Assembly: GCA_023091665.1 (NCBI GenBank)
Contig: JALJCQ010000013.1
Span: 1,736,001-1,800,000 of the forward strand
Direction of reading: 5' to 3'
From: Pythium myriotylum
Lineage: Eukaryota > Oomycota > Peronosporomycetes > Pythiales > Pythiaceae
DNA length: 64,000 bases
Positions 10,509 to 19,601 of this stretch are shown one piece after another. A program made the position numbers and the translations under genes. Position 1 is the first letter of the stretch. Every line of letters starts with the position of its first letter. The notes under the pieces are model-generated. The model saw nothing but the letters and a program-made list of their open reading frames with translations. It was not told where the DNA came from and ran no database searches.

Positions 10509-10730
10509 TTCGTGCGCACGTCCAGTTTGGGGGGAAGTGAGCGATGAGTTCTGACTTGCGACTGGGAAAGAGTGACAGCAATCACTCTGGGAGACGCCAC
10601 GGCGCGCAGAGGCGAAGTGGTCGACGCGCAGGTGACGCGACGACGCACCTGCGGCCGGCGTGGGCTGCCAGAACCGAGCCTTGGGATCTGAGTAAAGCAG
10701 GACGAGGGGGCCAGCCTGAGAATGGAGCAA

Positions 10731-11230
10731 GAGTAAGATCCCATCTTGTCTCTCCCTCTCGTGATAGCTATTACAGATGGAAGCTGGAGGTAAAACCAGA
10801 TCTCGTATCGTGGATTAGGCGCCCGCGTTGGTGAGCACACGCTTCGGTCTCCCGAGGAAGGTTCAGGCAATAATAAGACCTCGGATGGTAAAATTGGGAT
10901 GTGGTGATCGTGTATACCTACTCCTTGCATCAGGAATGCTCGGCATGTGGGAATCCACCGCGTTTGGGCGAAACCTGCTGCATATGAAAACCGATCGCAA
11001 CGTCCTGGCGAGGGAAAGCCCGCTCTTCCCAGCCTCCACCAGGCGTGATTGGGTCGACTATCAGTGTTACTAACTCGTGGCACTTTTCAGGTGCCAGCAG
11101 CTGCCCCACGACAAGGGAGGGAGGGCAGTCTCATGTCCTCGGTGGCTTTCCCATTTGCAACACGCGGAGGCGGTAGCAGAGTGCAGAACACAATTCCCTC
11201 CTGACTTAAATAATAGATTAACCAACCTCT
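10731..11230. other. Intergenic region between the F-box/ankyrin and TPR genes
   Basis: About 500 bp lie upstream of the F-box gene and downstream of the TPR gene. Open frames on both strands are short and have no recognisable content. I see no tRNA-like fold or repeat. Confidence 0.4.
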
Positions 11231-11962
11231 TCAGAGCTTCAGGTCGAAGTGCTGCCCCGTCAGCGCTCGATAGCGCTCGTAGTAGGACGCTGCAAGCGCT
11301 GAGTGTCCTTTCCCCAGACTTAACATGGCCACACGATGCGTGACTGCAGTGTCGGTCGGCTCGAGTGCCAACGCCTTCTCGTAATGAACTAGCGCTTCCG
11401 ATGTCTTTCCCATAGCCTCGTAGATCTTGGCTGCGTTGCGATGGAGGGCTGCGTCGTCTGGAATGTGCTCGAGTGCCTTCAGCGCGAACGTGAGCGCCTC
11501 GCCGTACTTGCCGCCGCGAGCCGTCACCACCGACATGTTGACATACGACCACGGGAACGTCGGCCAGTAGTGGATGACTTGCTCAAAGAGGTCTCTCGCC
11601 TCGTCTCGTTTGCCCTGCTCCAGCAGCGCGAGCCCCATCTCGTTCCAGACCTTGGGGCCGCCGTCCTTGGTGAGCGTCGCGACGCGCGCGTGGAGCGCGT
11701 GCCTCTCGAGGTCTCCCTTGGATCGGAAGAGCGCCGCGAGGCTGTAGTGCGGCTCCGGGTCCATCGGATCGTCGCGCGCCCGGCGCTCGAAGTGCGCGAT
11801 GGCCTCCTCGCGCCTCGCCATCGCTCGCCAAGGTGAGAAGAGGGCGAGCAGCCATTTTCGGGCTCCGAGCTGCTCGTCGTCAGCAACAACGGACTCTGAT
11901 TGGACAAAAAAGGCCGTCTGTCCAACATTAGCCTGTGGTGTGGTCCACTCCGCTTTCGCCAT
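11231..11962 (-). CDS. Tetratricopeptide-repeat protein
   Basis: One exon of 243 aa from the ATG at 11962; a start at MARREEAIAHFE (about residue 48) is an alternative. At least four TPR units can be followed from about residue 65: PEPHYSLAALFRSKGDLERHALHAR, PKVWNEMGLALLEQGKRDEARDLFEQ, PWSYVNMSVVTARGGKYGEALTFALKALE and AALHRNAAKIYEAMGKTSEALVHYEKALALEP. Such repeats are protein-binding scaffolds. No catalytic domain or targeting signal is evident, so the partner is unknown. The gene is divergent from the condensin gene, whose ATG lies only 64 bp away, so the two probably share a promoter. CCAAT-type sequence (ctctgattgg) lies near 11893. Confidence 0.7.
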   Translation of the reverse strand: MAKAEWTTPQANVGQTAFFVQSESVVADDEQLGARKWLLALFSPWRAMARREEAIAHFERRARDDPMDPEPHYSLAALFRSKGDLERHALHARVATLTKDGGPKVWNEMGLALLEQGKRDEARDLFEQVIHYWPTFPWSYVNMSVVTARGGKYGEALTFALKALEHIPDDAALHRNAAKIYEAMGKTSEALVHYEKALALEPTDTAVTHRVAMLSLGKGHSALAASYYERYRALTGQHFDLKL

Positions 11963-12026
11963 TTTGTTTTGTGTTCAAACCAACTTTCCCTCGCTTTCTC
12001 CAGGGAGAAAAGCCAGCGACGAGACC

Positions 12027-15000
12027 ATGGCGCGCCGACCGCGTGCGCCCAAGCGCCGCCGCGGTGACAGCGACGACGACGAGCCGCAGGCGACGAGCGA
12101 AGCGCAAGAGACGGGCCAGGAGCTGCCCGATGCGCCGTCCGCGGGCTCCGACGGCGCCGCGAGCGACCGGGACGAGCCCGAGAACCACGACGACACGGGC
12201 GCGACGCCCGGCGACCCCGACCCCGCGCGCAAGCGGCAGCTCAACGGCACGCCCACGACCGCGCAGGACGAGGCCGAGCTCGCGCGCCGCCGCCGCCGCC
12301 GCCAGTCGCTCGTGTTCCAGAAGCGACGCCAGTCGCTGACCCCGAGCAAGAACCTCGCCGGCGGGGACGCCGAAGGCCGCCCCAATCGGCAGTACATCAG
12401 CGACATGTACTCGACGATCATCAAGATGTCGTCCGAGAATGTGAGTCGGAGATCGCGCCAGAGCTGTATGAGTCGCGACTGAAGATGCTGTGGTGTCCTC
12501 GCAGAAAATCAACATCAAGAACACGTGGTCGCTCCACCTGATCGACCACATGGAAGACATTCTCGCAGCGCCACAGTAGGTTGAGTTGATGGAAGGATCC
12601 GCGTTAGTTAAGCAGGGAGTGGTGAGACTGAGCGACTGTGCGCGACAGGGAAGAACGAACGGGGATCGTGGAGGACGCCAACACCTTCAACTTCCAGAAA
12701 GCAAGCTGTACCCTCGACGCGAGCGTTAAGATCTACTCATATCGTGTCGATGATACGTGGACATCGTCCTACAAGATCTTGGAGAACTTGTCGCGCTCCG
12801 GTGGCGAGAAGCGAGTTGGTACGTTCGGATCAAACATTCGACCGCCATGCCTGGATTCTAAGCTTTGTGGTAAGATCGCGACGTTGGAGATGAAGATGAT
12901 GACGACATTGCCGAGGTAGAGGACGGAGAAGATGGAGCGCAGCGACGTCCGAAAAAGAAAGGCCCACGCAAGGTTGGAGGTGCTGCCAAAACCATCGAAA
13001 AGAACCTCAACAACATAACTCTAAAGAGCTATGAACTCGACTTCGAGCCGGATCCACTTTTCCACAAGGTTTGGAACTCACTACTAGTGGGATCGATATC
13101 AGCCTCACCTATTCTTCATTTGGCCTAGATGTCGCAAACGTTTGATGAAGGTGGTGCGAAGGGCATGCTGCTTGCCAACCTTGGCGTTTATGATGGTGCC
13201 AAAATTCTGCTGAACTCGGCTGACGTGAAGCTCTCCACGAGAACCCTCATTGAGACGAAAAAGGAGAGAATCGACACCGAAGAGGACGTAGACACGGCGG
13301 ATGATACAGAATCGAAACCGCCACGGAAGCCCAGCAGAATTGATCTCTCTAAGTTGGGAAGTCTGTCGTGTTTTTCGAAGGACATCACTGTAAGTTGATC
13401 TACTCTACCAGATGTAGTATCGGGACCTCAAAAAATCATGTGCTGTTCGTGTAGTCCATGGCGATCTGCCCACCGTTGAATCGCCTCTACGAACAGATCG
13501 AGGAGCTGCAAGACCCTGACACAACCCAAAAGAAAGTAATCATATCTGAGCCCGTCCTCCCATTCCCTATGAAGAACGAGTGCAGTGCTGACGAGTCGGC
13601 TGTGGAGGCAACAGACGAGAGCCTCTCGACGACCGAACCCAATGAACTTCAACACGAGGATTCCGTCATGGAAGATGTATCAGAGGGTGTTTTGATCGAC
13701 AAGAATAACGAGACCGTCAAAGACAGCAACGACGACGCCGATGATCACGATGACGAAAACAATGAGCCTGATGACCAGGGGTTTGAGTTCGGCGGTTGCG
13801 AGGATATGGACGTTGAGATGCAAGATGACGATGGTGACGTTCCTATGACCGATGTATCTACTTCAATCGAAGGAAATCCAACTCAAGAAGAAACTGTGAG
13901 CGACGAGGTAGATGAGAACGAACCTGTGACCGAGCGCCATATTGATCCAGTCACGAATCTGAGCAGTGACCCGAAGCCATTGGTGATTAAGAGCGCTGCA
14001 GACTACTTTCGTTCTCAGCTGGATGATGAGACTGTAAAAGACGAAGAAGACGTGGCGTACTCCCAGTTGATTGAGACTGCACTAATGAGGTCAGTTATCC
14101 TTGAAGCTGAAGGGACTGCTGAGTCCAATGATCGCGGGGATTATTCGTATTTCGACACGAAGTTGTTAAAGAACTGGGCTGGGCCAAGCCATCTGAAGTT
14201 TAGTGGAGCTCGAAAGATTTCTTCCAAAATGCTCGCGCTGATAGATGACTTAGATGAGACACAGGCTCCTACGAAGCGAGGACGCAAACCCCAACAGAAG
14301 AAGAGCGTATCACTTGCAGCCGAGAAGCGGTCGTTGGTCGTAGATTTTTTGTCGAGCGACGTTCCCGATTTTGCCAAACTCTTGAAGGTGCCGAAGGCTA
14401 CTGGCGTGACTCTACTCTCAAAGCAGGTTGTCCAGCGCCAACTTCAAAAATCTGCAGAGTTGGTCTTTCCCGTGGACGCGCACATCGAAACCAATATCTT
14501 CTTCCGGCACTTTCTCAAGCCACGTCTGCAACTCTTCCATCGCCGTCTTCAACCGTCCCGCGGTGTAGAGAACGACGTCACCCAAATCCCCTCGGCAAGT
14601 GATCCAGGTCTTGCGGAGGCTGACAACCTCGCATATGATGATGGAGGCCAAGATTTTGGAGTTGACGGCTACAGCGACGACGATGACAGCGAGAACGAGT
14701 TTGAAAGAGAAGGAACAACCCAATTCTTCTCTTCTGCAAATCTGATTACTGCTGAACGCATTATCGAGAAGGTTGACGTGCATTATGAGCGTGTGGCCAA
14801 GCGAGTGGACGTGAAAAAACTCAAAACCAGTATCTGGAGCCACCTCGAGTCCGAAACCGCGCTGCTTGGAAAAAGGAAGTCTCGAGTCAGTGACCGTGTT
14901 GAGCCTGAGCCTGAGCGAGCCGAGGAATCGGACGAAGAACTAGGGGCTATTGTACCTACAACGTTTGACAGTGTCGTGCACGGTGTTGCTGGGCAGGTAC

Positions 15001-15195
15001 GAGGTCACCCTATTGCTCCTGTGTGGCGCGGTAAATGCTTACGTTGTGTGCGGTCCATAGGTGCCATCAAACGTCACAGTCTCGTTCTACTTTATTTGTA
15101 TGCTTCACCTTGCGAACGAGAAGGGGCTTCGGCTTACTGGCCAAGAAGATTTAAGCAACTTTGTGATAAAGAAAGAGGAACGTCTAGAGCACTAG
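12027..15195 (+). CDS. Condensin complex subunit 2 (CAP-H / Barren, kleisin)
   Basis: Seven exons: 12027-12440, 12505-12575, 12649-12818, 12890-13068, 13129-13389, 13455-14996 and 15061-15195, giving 923 aa. Family motifs appear in order: the N-terminal kleisin helix region NTWSLHLIDHMEDIL, CTLDASVKIYSYRVDDTW, a basic linker KKKGPRKVGGAAKTIEKNL, FDEGGAKGMLLANLGVYDGA, and the C-terminal VAKRVDVKKLKTSIW with FYFICMLHLANEKGLRL. CAP-H bridges the SMC2 and SMC4 heads and recruits the HEAT subunits for mitotic chromosome compaction. Residues about 455-650 are very acidic. Ser-Pro and Thr-Pro sites in the basic N-terminus could be CDK targets (inference). The last exon is short but carries the conserved SMC4-binding end. 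Confidence 0.92.
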
Positions 15196-15270
15196 AGGAG
15201 ATGGTGGTAATGAAGTGGCTACACATACATTATGCAATAAAGGAAGTGCTGACTATATCTACCAAAGTGT

Positions 15271-16485
15271 TTAGTTGCTGTCGTGGGGACCGAAAAACTC
15301 ATAATGCACCTGCTCAGCTGGCACACCAAGCTCACCGAGGATCTTACGTACGTTGAGCATGAACGCAGGCGGGCCGCAGAAGTAGTAGTGGGCGTCAATC
15401 GAATCGCCAATGTACGCCTTCAGGATTTCCTTGGTCAGCAGACCCTTGGCATCCCCAAGAGCACTCGAGTCAAAGACCGTCTTGACCTTGAAGCTATCGC
15501 GCTCGCCGGCTAGCTGGTGGAAGCGTGCGCCAAGTGCCGCCGTCTGCGGGCAGCGGTTGCAGTTGACCATAAGCACCTTATTGGGCAGATTCTTGGTTGC
15601 CAGGAACTCTGCCATTGAAGCCATTGGCGTGATGCCAACTCCGCCACTGAGAAGCACAATCGGTTTGTCATGATCTACCTCCAAGAAGAAGTCACCGCTT
15701 GGCACCGTGAGCTTGAGCACATCTCCTTCCTGAATTTGCTCGTGGAGGTAGCTTGAGACCTTGCCCATGGGGCAGCCTGTCATGGACGGACCTTCCTTCT
15801 TGACGGTGATGCGGTATTCACCCGTGCCCGGCGCGTTCGATAGCGAATAGTTGCGCTGTGTCGTCATCATAGGCAACTCCACGCGGATGCCGATGTACTG
15901 GCCGGGAAGAAAGCCGAGAATGGGCTTGCCATCCTTCGGCTTCAAGTGGAATGACATCGTGTCAGCTGACTCGGCAACTTTCTTGGAGACCACAAAGTCG
16001 CGCCAGCCCTCCCAACCACCAGGGAGCTTACCCTTCCCTTCACGAAGCTCGCGCTCGCGATCAATGAAAATATCCGCGAGCACCTGGTACCCCTCAGCCC
16101 ACGCAGACATGATCTCCGGAGTCGCCGCGTCACCCAAGACCTCCTTGATGGCCCAGAGCAGGTTCTCCCCCACGACCGGATAGTGCTCGGGCAAGATGTG
16201 GAGCGCGACGTGCTTGTGGGCGATGCGCTCGACGGCGGGTCCGAGTGCGCCGAGGTTGTCGATGTTTTGCGCGTACGCGAGCACGGACTGCGCGAGCGCG
16301 AGTGGCTGGCGCGCGACGCTGTCGCCCGGGAGCTTGACCTGGTGGGTGGGGTTGAAGAGCTCGCTGACCTTGGGGTTGTTGGGGAGCATGCGTCCGTACA
16401 TGGTGGTGGTGATGGCGTAGCCGTGCTTTTCGAGCACGGGGGCCGTGGCCTTGATGATCTTGACGGTGGCGGGCTTGAGCGACAT
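15271..16485 (-). CDS. Flavohaemoglobin (nitric oxide dioxygenase), copy A
   Basis: One exon of 404 aa. The start at 16485 matches copy B exactly in length and sequence; an upstream ATG at 16617 in the same frame would add 44 residues without family similarity. The globin domain covers residues 1-140, with the proximal-histidine region around RIAHKHVALHILPEHYPVVGENL. Next come the ferredoxin-reductase FAD motif RNYSLSN and the NAD motif GGVGITPMASMAE. The end is CGPPAFML with HYEFFGPHD. The enzyme turns nitric oxide and oxygen into nitrate using NAD(P)H. Copy B lies 1.3 kb upstream in the same orientation. The globin half is nearly identical between copies at the DNA level, while the reductase half is not. 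Confidence 0.93.
   Translation of the reverse strand: MSLKPATVKIIKATAPVLEKHGYAITTTMYGRMLPNNPKVSELFNPTHQVKLPGDSVARQPLALAQSVLAYAQNIDNLGALGPAVERIAHKHVALHILPEHYPVVGENLLWAIKEVLGDAATPEIMSAWAEGYQVLADIFIDRERELREGKGKLPGGWEGWRDFVVSKKVAESADTMSFHLKPKDGKPILGFLPGQYIGIRVELPMMTTQRNYSLSNAPGTGEYRITVKKEGPSMTGCPMGKVSSYLHEQIQEGDVLKLTVPSGDFFLEVDHDKPIVLLSGGVGITPMASMAEFLATKNLPNKVLMVNCNRCPQTAALGARFHQLAGERDSFKVKTVFDSSALGDAKGLLTKEILKAYIGDSIDAHYYFCGPPAFMLNVRKILGELGVPAEQVHYEFFGPHDSN
15989..16458. repeat. Near-identical 470-bp block shared with the second flavohaemoglobin (pair at 18529-18998)
   Basis: By direct reading, 15989-16458 matches 18529-18998 (constant offset 2540) with only two differences, at 16330 and 16339. 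On both sides of the block the copies diverge at once, in the reductase domain on one side and in the first codons on the other. The block covers most of the globin domain. Confidence 0.9.
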
Positions 16486-16821
16486 CGTGGAGGACTTGGT
16501 GGTCGCTAGAAGGCGAATTGCGTTGTGAGTCCCGGTGGGGAACTGCTGCGCTTCGGCGAATTGCGGATCACTCATTCTCGAGCCGTGTTGCTTCCGCCTT
16601 GGCTGCAGGAAAGACATGCAACCGCCTGAGAGATCCTGTCGTTCCAGTTCGGTTTCAAAGGGACGCAGCAGCTCAGCTGTCCTTCTGAGATGAGTGATCA
16701 GTTTTGTTCATTGGTTGAAAAGCTCAGTCAGTACTATTTGATTGGTAGAAACGGCGTTGTCACGTGAGTCATCCAAAAAAACACCCTACTGGGTGCGTGT
16801 CTCTTCGTCTCAGCGGGTGGT

Positions 16822-16835
16822 CCAGATTGGAGCGG
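16822..16835. repeat. Left copy of a 14-bp direct repeat flanking the TIR element
   Basis: CCAGATTGGAGCGG occurs here and again at 17516-17529, immediately outside the two ends of the inverted-repeat element. This is what a target-site duplication looks like. The exact length can shift by one base because the element ends share letters with the repeat. Confidence 0.7.
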
Positions 16836-17515
16836 ACTTTTGACAAAAGTGGGGGCTTTCCAGAACTGCCTGCCAGAAGTGGGCAAAAACTGACAAAAGT
16901 GGGGGCGGGTCAGGGTAGCTAAATCAGTGAGCGTAAACTGACAGAAGTGGGTGAATGCAATACCAGAAGTATGGATCGTGGTACAAATTACACCGTACAT
17001 TTTCACCCATTTCACCCTCGTTCCACCCGTAGTCAATCTCGGGCGGGGGGTTGAGCCAAGAATCCCAGTGCTTGTAGAAGCACGGTGTGTGCATCGTGTG
17101 CGCGCAATTTGCGGACGCGATCGTCTTGCGCTCAGGCTCCGTGCATATGTCGCACGGAGGATACACAGACATATTTCTTACGCTTGCGCGCAGCGTCAAG
17201 ATCACGCGCCCTGGCTTTGGCGAGCTTCAGGCGGACTTCGCGGAGACGGGGGTTCCGCGTCTCTCGACAGACACGGCGGCCTTCGTGCTGCTGAAGGTTC
17301 CGCTTGCTGTGCAACACTTTCTTGCACTTCTTGCAAGCGAACTCTTTCATGGTTGTCCGGAGTGTTGGTTACTTGGGGTTACTGGGACTTGACGAAACTG
17401 ACAGTTGTGGGGGCTTTTCTGCCTTTTCATCTGCCAGTGAAACCGCCCCCACTTTTGTCAGTTTTTGCCCACTTCTGGCAGGCAGTTCTGGAAAGCCCCC
17501 ACTTTTGTCAAAAGT
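16836..17515. mobile_element. 680-bp element with 73-bp perfect terminal inverted repeats
   Basis: The ends 16836-16908 and 17443-17515 are perfect inverted copies of 73 bp, starting ACTTTTGACAAAAGTGGGGG. Each end holds two copies of a TGACAAAAGTGGGGGC-type motif about 50 bp apart, with weaker copies just inside (near 16940 and 17400), as expected for sub-terminal binding sites of a transposase. The element is flanked by a 14-bp direct repeat. Inside are two overlapping minus-strand frames with cysteine/histidine clusters but no transposase, so the copy is probably non-autonomous. It sits in the spacer between the two flavohaemoglobin genes. Family assignment is open: a 14-bp duplication is longer than those usual for hAT, Mutator, PIF or Tc1 elements. 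Confidence 0.75.
16924..17350 (-). pseudogene. Zinc-finger reading frames inside the TIR element
   Basis: Frame one (17350-17132, 72 codons) begins MKEFACKKCKKVLHSKRNL and carries a C-x2-C-x12-H-x5-C finger followed by a long basic helix. Frame two (17205-16924, 93 codons) overlaps it in another frame and carries CDICTEPERKTIASANCAH, an incomplete RING-like cluster (C-x2-C...C-x-H-x2-H-x2-C), with no clear second half. The overlap suggests one former gene broken by a frameshift, or a spliced gene whose junction I cannot find. No transposase catalytic domain is present. The function is unknown; DNA binding by the first finger is inference. Confidence 0.4.
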
Positions 17516-17529
17516 CCAGATTGGAGCGG
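17516..17529. repeat. Right copy of the 14-bp direct repeat flanking the TIR element
   Basis: Identical to 16822-16835 (CCAGATTGGAGCGG), in the same orientation, directly after the right inverted repeat. Confidence 0.7.
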
Positions 17530-17810
17530 TGCCGTGGTAAAGAGAAGCGACAGAGTGACGAGGAGATGGACGATTCCGAATCTTCGCATCCTTCTGACCA
17601 CACGCGAAGTGTCGCGCCTGACTGAAGGTCCGCCATCGACGTGTAGAAAATGGGACCGAACAGGAAGCTCACGACGAGGCGCCGGGTCGCTGTTTGAAGA
17701 GGTGATCTTCGGTTACAAGCAACCAACGCGTACGAAAGGCAGGGAATCTATTTTTTTGTTTCAGTGTGTGCTTATAGCACGTTATAATCGAGGCCGTGTG
17801 ATACCGTTGC

Positions 17811-19025
17811 CTAGTTGCTGTCGTGGGGACCAAAGAACTCGTAATGGATCTGCTCGGCCGGCACACCCAGCTCTTGAAGCGTCTTGCGCACACTGACCAT
17901 GAAGACAGGCGGGCCACAGAAGTAGTAGTGGGCCAGGGTGGTGTTGCCCACGTACGACTCGAGCAGCTCCTTGGTCAGGTAGCCCTCGGCGTCGCCCAGG
18001 CCGCTCGCACTGTAGACCGTCTTTACCGAGAAGTTGTCGTTCTCGGTTGCGAGGTGCTGGAAGCGTGCGCCGAGTGCAGCGACCTCTGGGCAGCGGCTGC
18101 AATTGACCATGACCACTTGGTTCGGCAGCTTCTTGCTGGCCAGGAATTCCGCCATGGACGACATGGGTGTGATGCCCACGCCACCGCTAATGAGAACAAT
18201 CGGTTTCTCGTGGTTCACCTCCAAGAAAAAGTCGCCGCTTGGCACCGTGATCTTGAGCACGTCTCCTTCGTTCACGTGGTCGTGGAGGTAGCTCGACACC
18301 TTGCCCATAGGGCAACCCGATGCTGCCGGTCCTTCCTTCTTGACGGTAATTCGGTACTCACCAGCATCAGGTCCATTCGATAGCGAGTAGTTGCGCTGTG
18401 TCGTCATCATTGGGAGCTCGATGCGGATGCCGATGTACTGACCAGGCAAAAAACTCAGGATCTCTTTGCCGTCCTTTGGCTTGAGATGGAAGGAGGTGAT
18501 CTCCGACGACTCAACGACCTTCTTGGAAACCACAAAGTCGCGCCAGCCCTCCCAACCACCAGGGAGCTTACCCTTCCCTTCACGAAGCTCGCGCTCGCGA
18601 TCAATGAAAATATCCGCGAGCACCTGGTACCCCTCAGCCCACGCAGACATGATCTCCGGAGTCGCCGCGTCACCCAAGACCTCCTTGATGGCCCAGAGCA
18701 GGTTCTCCCCCACGACCGGATAGTGCTCGGGCAAGATGTGGAGCGCGACGTGCTTGTGGGCGATGCGCTCGACGGCGGGTCCGAGTGCGCCGAGGTTGTC
18801 GATGTTTTGCGCGTACGCGAGCACGGACTGCGCGAGCGCGAGTGGCTGGCGCGCGACGCTGTCGCCCGGAAGCTTGACTTGGTGGGTGGGGTTGAAGAGC
18901 TCGCTGACCTTGGGGTTGTTGGGGAGCATGCGTCCGTACATGGTGGTGGTGATGGCGTAGCCGTGCTTTTCGAGCACGGGGGCCGTGGCCTTGATGATTT
19001 CGATCGTCGACTGGGAGAGCGGCAT
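17811..19025 (-). CDS. Flavohaemoglobin (nitric oxide dioxygenase), copy B
   Basis: One exon of 404 aa, the same length as copy A and in tandem with it. Start MPLSQSTIEIIKATAPVLEKHGYAITTT; globin domain about 1-140; FAD motif RNYSLSNGPDAGEY; NAD motif GGVGITPMSSMAE; end CGPPVFMVSVRK with HYEFFGPHDSN. Substitutions relative to copy A are spread over the reductase half (for example VESSEITSFHLKPKDGKEILSF against AESADTMSFHLKPKDGKPILGF), while residues 10-166 are almost unchanged. The likely role is detoxification of nitric oxide made by the organism or its host. Two copies may allow different regulation. The upstream region, 19026-19601, differs from that of copy A. Confidence 0.93.
   Translation of the reverse strand: MPLSQSTIEIIKATAPVLEKHGYAITTTMYGRMLPNNPKVSELFNPTHQVKLPGDSVARQPLALAQSVLAYAQNIDNLGALGPAVERIAHKHVALHILPEHYPVVGENLLWAIKEVLGDAATPEIMSAWAEGYQVLADIFIDRERELREGKGKLPGGWEGWRDFVVSKKVVESSEITSFHLKPKDGKEILSFLPGQYIGIRIELPMMTTQRNYSLSNGPDAGEYRITVKKEGPAASGCPMGKVSSYLHDHVNEGDVLKITVPSGDFFLEVNHEKPIVLISGGVGITPMSSMAEFLASKKLPNQVVMVNCSRCPEVAALGARFQHLATENDNFSVKTVYSASGLGDAEGYLTKELLESYVGNTTLAHYYFCGPPVFMVSVRKTLQELGVPAEQIHYEFFGPHDSN
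18529..18998. repeat. Near-identical block, partner of 15989-16458
   Basis: Second member of the 470-bp pair in the flavohaemoglobin genes, with two mismatches. See the entry at 15989. Confidence 0.9.
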
Positions 19026-19396
19026 CTTGCTTGGGGCTTGGTTGCTTGCTGGAAGGCAGATTGCAAAGTGAGGCTGCTTGTGCGGGGCGTCCAGAGAGTA
19101 TTTTCGGGTTACTCATCGGTGGGCGGCGCCATAGAACTGCGTCGGCGGCTCGTGATCCGATTTTTCGTTGCTGTCGCACCGATTACGGATCCAGCGTAAC
19201 GGGCGACATGGGGGGCTGGGTGGTTTCGTCTGCAGCTGGGTTGAATGTGTGGAAGTGACAGGTGCGAATGAGTGATCCGAAATTGGTCATTGGCAATAAA
19301 TGTTGATGCTAATGATTCATTGGCTGATGCGAAGCTCAGATTGGAAGGAGCAGGTCTCCATGTGGGGCACGCACAAACCAGTGGTTTGTCCGTGGT

Positions 19397-19429
19397 CGTT
19401 TGTCTGTGGTTTCAAACCACAGACAAACG
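19397..19429. repeat. Perfect 16-bp palindrome with one-base loop
   Basis: CGTTTGTCTGTGGTTT at 19397-19412 is followed, after a single C, by its exact reverse complement at 19414-19429. A further partial copy (GTGGTTTGTCCGTGG) sits just before it at 19381-19395. The site lies between flavohaemoglobin copy B and the 3' end of the TMEM184-like gene. It could be a relic of a foldback element or a cruciform. It is too far from either stop to be an obvious terminator. Confidence 0.7.
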
Positions 19430-19601
19430 CTTAGTCTGGCGTGGAGGAAGGTCTTTCTTCATCATCACAGCTGTTTGTCCGCCAGCTGCAATTCACCCAG
19501 TTCCGTTGGTGGCGAGAGAAGCCGGTGCTTTATGCGTCATGTACGATATCGATCGCTCCCATGAGACCCTCAACGGTTGTAAAATAATATGAAACGGTTA
19601 C

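Noticed and set aside
10508..11083. Minus-strand frames upstream of the F-box gene as a separate gene
   Set aside because: No domain, no splice-compatible partner, and the frame overlaps the probable leader of the F-box gene.
16486..16617. 44-residue N-terminal extension of flavohaemoglobin A
   Set aside because: The frame is open, but copy B does not continue in frame here, and the common start at MSLK/MPLS gives equal lengths. The extension is treated as 5' leader.
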